The notes under the pieces were generated by a model, which worked only from the letters and a program-made list of their open reading frames with translations, was not told the origin of the DNA and did no database searches. From the NCBI GenBank assembly GCA_030704615.1, contig CM060731.1:84302756-84366755 (forward strand): a DNA stretch of 64,000 bases, given 5' to 3'. The stretch is from Takakia lepidozioides. Its lineage: Eukaryota > Streptophyta > Takakiopsida > Takakiales > Takakiaceae. Below are positions 58,928-64,000 of the stretch, in pieces (the first letter of the stretch is position 1; the number at the start of each line of letters is the position of its first letter). The translations under genes and the position numbers were made by a program.

Positions 58928-59427
58928 NNNNNNNNNNNNNNNNNNNNNNNNNNNNNNNNNNNNNNNNNNNNNNNNNNNNNNNNNNNNNNNNNNNNNNNNN
59001 NNNNNNNNNNNNNNNNNNNNNNNNNNNNNNNNNNNNNNNNNNNNNNNNNNNNNNNNNNNNNNNNNNNNNNNNNNNNNNNNNNNNNNNNNNNNNNNNNNNN
59101 NNNNNNNNNNNNNNNNNNNNNNNNNNNNNNNNNNNNNNNNNNNNNNNNNNNNNNNNNNNNNNNNNNNNNNNNNNNNNNNNNNNNNNNNNNNNNNNNNNNN
59201 NNNNNNNNNNNNNNNNNNNNNNNNNNNNNNNNNNNNNNNNNNNNNNNNNNNNNNNNNNNNNNNNNNNNNNNNNNNNNNNNNNNNNNNNNNNNNNNNNNNN
59301 NNNNNNNNNNNNNNNNNNNNNNNNNNNNNNNNNNNNNNNNNNNNNNNNNNNNNNNNNNNNNNNNNNNNNNNNNNNNNNNNNNNNNNNNNNNNNNNNNNNN
59401 NNNNNNNNNNNNNNNNNNNNNNNNNNN
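58928..59427. other. assembly gap (500 N)
   Basis: Exactly 500 undetermined bases, a standard placeholder, so the true distance is unknown. Confidence 0.99.
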
Positions 59428-59583
59428 GATTGATGAAGCAAACTGATACTTAATTATCAATGGTAAGGTAGCTAAGATGAATGCGGAAAGGGAAACAAAT
59501 AGGAAAACCCCCCATGATACACTAGCTGTAGGTCATGACTGATTGTTCTGCGCGGGCTGAGTACTTAGAGATTTCCAACTCTT

Positions 59584-62324
59584 CTATCTTGGAGTTTCCG
59601 CCTCGGATAGCGAAGGGATGGGTGAGTAAAAGCCGCGCGACACCCTCTCCTTCCGTGCTTCCACCTTCTCCCTCCGGTCTTCCACCTTCTCCATCCGATT
59701 CGCCTCCATGCTGGATGTCAGTTGGGAAGTTCCCTCTTTGAAAGCTTGCATCAAGTCGGCACTTGCACCGCCCTTTTTCTTCTTTTGACCTGTGGAATTA
59801 GGGAAAGGGTTGGGAGAAGTATTTGCATGTCTTTGTGGTCCTAGCACTGGTGCTGGCTCACGTGGAGGGATTCCCATCTCAGCAGTCGAGGCATCCTCTG
59901 AGGCATATGAAGTGGCGTCTGCGCCTTCATCAGCCAATGTATCATTAATGTCTTCTCCCTTCATGCATAATCCCCTCAAGTAAGTCAGATACTTGTGTCT
60001 AGACTGTTACTAATGCTCTTATTACAAGTCCAGAATAATCTTAGTTATGACAAACCCATCCCTCCCAAGCACTTGTCTCCCCCCTTCAGTGATACTACAA
60101 AAGCATATATAGTAAGTAGTAGTAGTGTTGAGGCAAAGGTCAGATCTGATACCTGATATATCGACATGATGGGGCTCTCTAAGCCTGAAACCAACCTTGG
60201 GGCCCACAACACAGAAAGAAAAAAAAAAGAAAAAAAGAAGGTGGGGGGTGTCGTAAAACAGCCCTTTTCGGGGAGGGGGGAAGAACCAAATTTGCGACGC
60301 CCGGGCGTCGCAAACCCGTCGCCAAAAAAACGTCACAAATTTGCGACCAATGGGGGTCGCAAATAGGCGAAACCACGATTTGCAACGCCCGGGCGTCGGG
60401 AAAAAAAAAAGCCTACTCTACAATGCAGAATTAGCATCGTCCGGGGGTCGCAAAGTGCGACGCTCGGACGTCACAATTTAAGGGGATACATTTGAATTTA
60501 GGCGGGAAAATTTGAATTTGAAATTTGAATTTCAAAATCTTGTTGATCATTGACTCCGGTTTTGTCTAATGGCAATATGTTCATTATTCTACATATATCA
60601 TGCAATGCATACTTGAACCTAAGACCTCCACGTTATAACATTTCTAAAACACTACAAACTAATCGACACACATACGCTACATCTATGTATCACAAAAGCA
60701 ATCTAAATATATATATATATACACACAAAGATTTCCTTCAAGTTCCTTCTAAGGGGGTCTATCTTGTGACGCCGGGGAGTTGCAACCTCCACAGCCTTGG
60801 TGTCCAGCCCCAGCCCCAGCCCTAGCGTCGTCGCCGTTGTTGCACCCCCCCATTGTGAGGGCGCCCCAAGCGATGTCCTTGTGATGACCTAAGCTGACCA
60901 CAACACCATTACGACCCCCTGTGGCGACGCCGTTGCAACCCCCTGGCGTCACAACGTTGGGCGTCCCAGCGCGGGGCACCCTCAACGACGCTTTTGTGAA
61001 ATTGATGGCCGCAAAGCCCGAAAATAAAATAAAATAAAATCCCACTGTGGTGATGCTATTGCGACGCCCTGGCGTTGCAGAGGCGCTGGGGCGCGTGACA
61101 TTTTTTGCAACGCGAGGCGTCGCAACGTTTATTAAAATTAAATTTATTATTAAAAAATAAAAATAAAAATCCGACGCCGGGGCGTCGCAAGAAAAAAAAA
61201 ATCCATCGCAGTGAGGGCCCTCTTTCCCCTTCATGCCACCTTACAACGGCTGGGCGTCGTAATGGTGTCGCAGCGGGGGATTGCGGCGCCGGGGCGTCGC
61301 AAAAAAAATGCCGCGCGGGGCATGGGGGCGGGCTGGCGTCGCAAACCCCCCCCATTTGCTGTAGTGGGGGTAGGGTAGGGATAGCCACCTGAGAGTTTAA
61401 CATGCAGGTTATATCACAACAAGAAATTAGAGACTAGAAGAACCCATCACAAGCAACTAGAGACAGTCGCTAAATTTTCACACCATTACGTAAATTAGAA
61501 TCACTCACCCTCATGTTGCTTGATGACAAAAAGATCTTTGAGGAAGGACTTCGGTAAATTGGCCTCCACTCTCTCGTCACTGGACAGAGTCCAATAGTCG
61601 CGATTGCATGTGCTTTGGAGTTGAAAATCCTTGATTAGACGATATTGTTTATTCAAATGATTCCATTTGTTCTTGCACCCTTCCCAATCTCGGGTTTGTA
61701 CACCATTGCCCTCGAGAGTTGCAGCAATCTACATCCATTGGTCTTTGTCGGCAAGCATGTTGCCACGGGGGTTACGCGATTTGTATTCTTCCCACTCCTT
61801 CCCCTTTGCAAGGGCCAACCAGTGTATTTCTGCATCAGTCTAGTTCCTTTCCCTCGGTCTCTTCTTCCTCGCTACCTGATTTCTAGCATCCTCTGTGACA
61901 CAAGCCATAGCCACAAAAATCATCATTAAACCCCAAGTAAACCACAAACAAAACAACAATAATATTGTCCACCCGTACTTTGCAGCAGGTAAGACACATG
62001 TGGCTGTGATTACACAGCCTATCACACTTTGGAGAATGTACAAATGCATACGGCTGCAAGTTTTTTGCGACTGCAAAGGCTCCCATTTTGTCATTCCAGA
62101 CCTGTGACACCCATAATTTTGCCCTTTGTGTGTTTGCTAGGACAAGAAATATACAAGCATGTAATGGAGGCTACAAAGGATCTGAAAAACAAGCAAACAT
62201 AACTACCTGACATGGCGGCCATCACCGTAGGCTCATAGTTCCGTCCTCTGCCCACTCCGCCACCATATCCAGCAGTTGCCCCCTTAGAAACTAGCCTTGT
62301 GTTCTTGCACTTTCTTGTCATCAA
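59584..62324 (-). pseudogene. Myb/SANT (trihelix-like) DNA-binding protein pseudogene
   Basis: The clearest exon (about 61860-61509, donor GTGAGT at 61508-61503) encodes a trihelix-type SANT domain: ALAKGKEWEEYKS, IAATLEGNGVQTRDWEGCKN, KWNHLNKQYRLIKDFQ, DYWTLSSDERVEANLPKSFL. Two TAG codons interrupt it, one before TDAEIHW and one after DQWM. A 3' exon at 59984-59584 carries a Gly/Ala/Ser region and a basic-acidic helix (NRMEKVEDRREKVEARKERV). The upstream exon near 62324-62200 (GGGVGRGRNYEPTVMAAMS) is tentative. The intron between the two clear exons holds a CACTA element. Such proteins are host transcription factors or Harbinger-type partner proteins; which one is unclear. Confidence 0.55.
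60290..61366 (-). mobile_element. non-autonomous CACTA element with GCGACGCC palindromes
   Basis: The right tip reads GCTGTAGTG, the reverse of CACTACAGC, ending at 61366. At least ten copies of GCGACGCC and GGCGTCGC, many as palindromes such as the one at 60294-60315, fill both sides, as expected of CACTA subterminal repeats. The left tip is not certain (possibly near 60090). No transposase is encoded. It sits in the intron of the Myb/SANT-like gene. Confidence 0.7.
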
Positions 62325-63279
62325 TCATAAGATGAAGAAGGTGCACATGATAAGGTATCATTTACAAGTTCAACCAGGGTTGTAGTGTCTAACTAGCTGG
62401 AAGCCATTTATGCTGGAGAAGATAAGAGAGAAGCATATGATTGCAACCTGACAAGAAAAGCCTGACAAGCTTCAACCTACAACAAGACTGCCTTTTTAGG
62501 AAATTGACCACCCTCCAACACATCTTACTACCACATTGCTAGAGCCAACCTGCCTGGTCAAAGAAGGGATAATACATTTGTAGCATTTGCTGGCATTTGC
62601 ACAGACCAATCAGCTGAACTGGTGGAAATCACCAATGAAATTGAGGCCTCTCCCAGCTCCCTTCAGTGTGGGCCACTTTTATCATAACCTTCAAACTCTC
62701 TCAGCTTTTCCTGTCACCACCAGAGGCAAGTAGAGGACATACAATCTTCAAGTTCCAGTCACAAGCAACAGATTGACAAGAGCATGAGTCAAAATGGAGT
62801 GGTCACCTTGTTTGCCTTGCGCCAAAAAGTGGAGCATAGCTAACTCTCTCAAACATGATCAGGATTAAATACTCATTGATCGCTTCCTGTGAACATTGTA
62901 GATGACATTCTTGGAAGCATTCTAAGTCCCCAGAGCATACCAGCCCTAGGGTATGGACTATGGACTCAACCAACGAGACTCTCTTAGTGATTTGTGTGAA
63001 GTGTTTAAGGATTGGCTTTTCTGTGAAATCATTTTGTGTTTTGTCCCTTGACCTCCTTGAGGATGTCAATATTGGTACGAAACCTATTCCCTGCCCCTCT
63101 TTAGTTCTTGGCACTGTCCTCCTCCGTCCTGACAAGGAGAGACAGACAATTAGGACACCCTGGAGTGACGGGCACCCATACATATCCAAAAAGCAAGATC
63201 ATCTAACGAATTATGGAATGGCATATATGGATTATGAATTTGTTATTCGAAGTTGATAGGGGACAGTTCTAGTCCAAGG
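62325..63279. other. unassigned sequence
   Basis: No recognisable domain on either strand. Frames of 98 and 128 codons around 62803-63256 overlap on opposite strands without motif support. Confidence 0.35.
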
Positions 63280-63429
63280 GGAAAGCCCAAGTCTCTCCAT
63301 GAAATCAAAGTACTGAGATATCTGTGTAACTATGTTTCTATTGAGCAGGAGCGTGATCAAATTGAGAGAATAAAGAAACTGCTGTTAGTGCAACAGGAGA
63401 TTGCCTCTGCTGCACATCCAGGTCACTGA
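63280..63429 (+). other. possible exon remnant, coiled-coil-like
   Basis: A plus-strand frame reads SLHEIKVLRYLCNYVSIEQE, then RIKKLLLVQQEIASAAHPGH and stop. It looks coding, charged and helical, with no identified family or start. It may be a captured fragment. Confidence 0.3.
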
Positions 63430-63543
63430 GCGTCCTCCTTGTCTCGTCCTATTTAAAATAGTGAGTGTGGAAAAACAACTACAAAAACACAACAGTAGAG
63501 CCAAGCCAAGAAACAGAGACAGAGCTGAATGAAGCGTACCCAA

Positions 63544-63627
63544 ATGTCGATATGACCAAGCTTGCTCTTAGCCAAATCAGTTAGTGCTTCGAAGCTCTTT
63601 GCATCTCGAACATCACAAGCCTTCCCC
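63544..63627 (-). pseudogene. short-chain dehydrogenase exon, chlorophyll b reductase-like
   Basis: Bounded by an acceptor (CTGGCAG) and a donor (GTACGC). It encodes GKACDVRDAKSFEALTDLAK then SKLGHIDIW. This corresponds to the segment just before the NNAG motif of SDR enzymes. The CDV and IDIW wording is closest to NOL/NYC1 chlorophyll b reductases of plants. Only one exon is visible, directly downstream of a Rab-like exon, so it is probably a captured or rearranged fragment. Another SDR is possible. Confidence 0.45.
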
Positions 63628-63689
63628 TGCCAGCATAAAAGAGAAGTGAGTACTACTGCCCACCTGTCCCATAAGGCCTTTCAATTGCT

Positions 63690-63783
63690 ACCTAGCATTA
63701 TGCAACTTGATGTCAGTTTGCACAAATCGCAGCAGAATGCAACTCTCGCCCACCCCCGAGTCCCCCAGCAACACCAACTGCGC
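63690..63783 (-). pseudogene. Rab GTPase P-loop exon (ARA6/Rab5-like) with K-to-E change
   Basis: Encodes AQLVLLGDSGVGESCILLRF then VQTD. This is the first strand, P-loop and helix of a Rab GTPase. The wording around the loop is closest to plant RABF (Rab5/ARA6) proteins. The essential P-loop Lys of GKS is Glu, which should abolish nucleotide binding. It has an AG boundary near 63784 and ends shortly after. It lies about 60 bp before the SDR-like exon on the same strand, although the two families are unrelated. Confidence 0.6.
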
Positions 63784-64000
63784 CACACTCTATGACATAT
63801 GCACAGCAAACCCACATTCATTAGAAGTCCTAGAAAGAACTTACTCAACTTGCAAGAAACTGATGCACGAGTATGCGAAGGACAACAAGAGGAAGAGAGG
63901 ACAGGGAGAGAAAAAAAGAAGAACACGGGTGGGCAGACAAAGCAACCAGGGGGAGATAGAAGTGCAAACGGGGAGACAATTTCTCGGCGGAAGAAGCTGT
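63784..64000. other. unassigned end of window
   Basis: No feature is supported. Possibly 5' intron or untranslated sequence of the chimeric fragment gene on the minus strand. Confidence 0.35.

Noticed and set aside
62803-63256. Overlapping frames of 98 and 128 codons as genes
   Set aside because: They overlap on opposite strands and show no recognisable motif, splice pattern or compositional support.

Overview
The window is a repeat-dominated stretch of a nuclear genome from the green-plant lineage. The evidence is chromodomain Ty3/gypsy and Ty1/copia retrotransposons primed by initiator tRNA-Met, CACTA and Mutator-like DNA transposons, a plant-type LINE, a PLS-type PPR pseudogene, and a short exon resembling chlorophyll b reductase. 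A streptophyte alga such as Chara would fit, but that is inference. No tRNA, rRNA or clean housekeeping gene was seen. A gap of 500 Ns lies at 58928-59427. Many reading frames are broken by single-base indels, so decay and consensus error cannot be separated by eye.

The main content is two very large DNA transposons of one family. Element A is 1979-13330, between 10-bp target duplications. Element B is 28369-43152, inserted in a Ty3/gypsy element with a 9-10 bp duplication; the matching empty site is at about 21505-21513. Each carries two head-to-head genes. One is a MULE-like transposase with a C-terminal SWIM zinc finger (A 2630-6147 minus; B 39181-42733 plus). The other is a many-exon gene (A 6905-12633 plus; B 29075-38306 minus) that looks like a ParB-type domain fused to a DNA N6/N4 methyltransferase with altered catalytic motifs. 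Both partner genes hold arrays of hairpin palindromes in introns. In A these are 22-bp palindromes. In B it is a 4.5-kb array of about 38 palindromes in a roughly 345-bp three-palindrome unit. Arm sequences differ completely between A and B, but the core CGTTGACG is shared. Three further partial copies (ends C 57769, D 53253, E 47569) share the terminal motif and paired subterminal motifs.

Layout: 1-1978, gypsy debris. 1979-13330, element A. About 13700-15373, a gypsy 3' end. 15374-17100, PPR pseudogene. 17222-22371, a gypsy element on the minus strand. 22415-24169, a CACTA end with a captured phosphatase-like fragment and another gypsy fragment. 24170-46001, a gypsy element on the minus strand split by element B. 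46002-48970, CACTA pieces and E. 49150-52035, a LINE. 52513-53257, an AT-rich inverted-repeat element, followed by D. 53901-56052, a gypsy 5' end, interrupted by a copia element (56053-57768), which is in turn cut by element C. After the gap come a Myb/SANT-like pseudogene with a CACTA element in its intron, then small Rab-like and SDR-like exon fragments.

A working model, which is inference: the transposase acts on the subterminal paired motifs, while the ParB/methyltransferase-like protein may read the palindromes to counter host silencing or assist transposition, by analogy with anti-silencing proteins of VANDAL Mutator-like elements.
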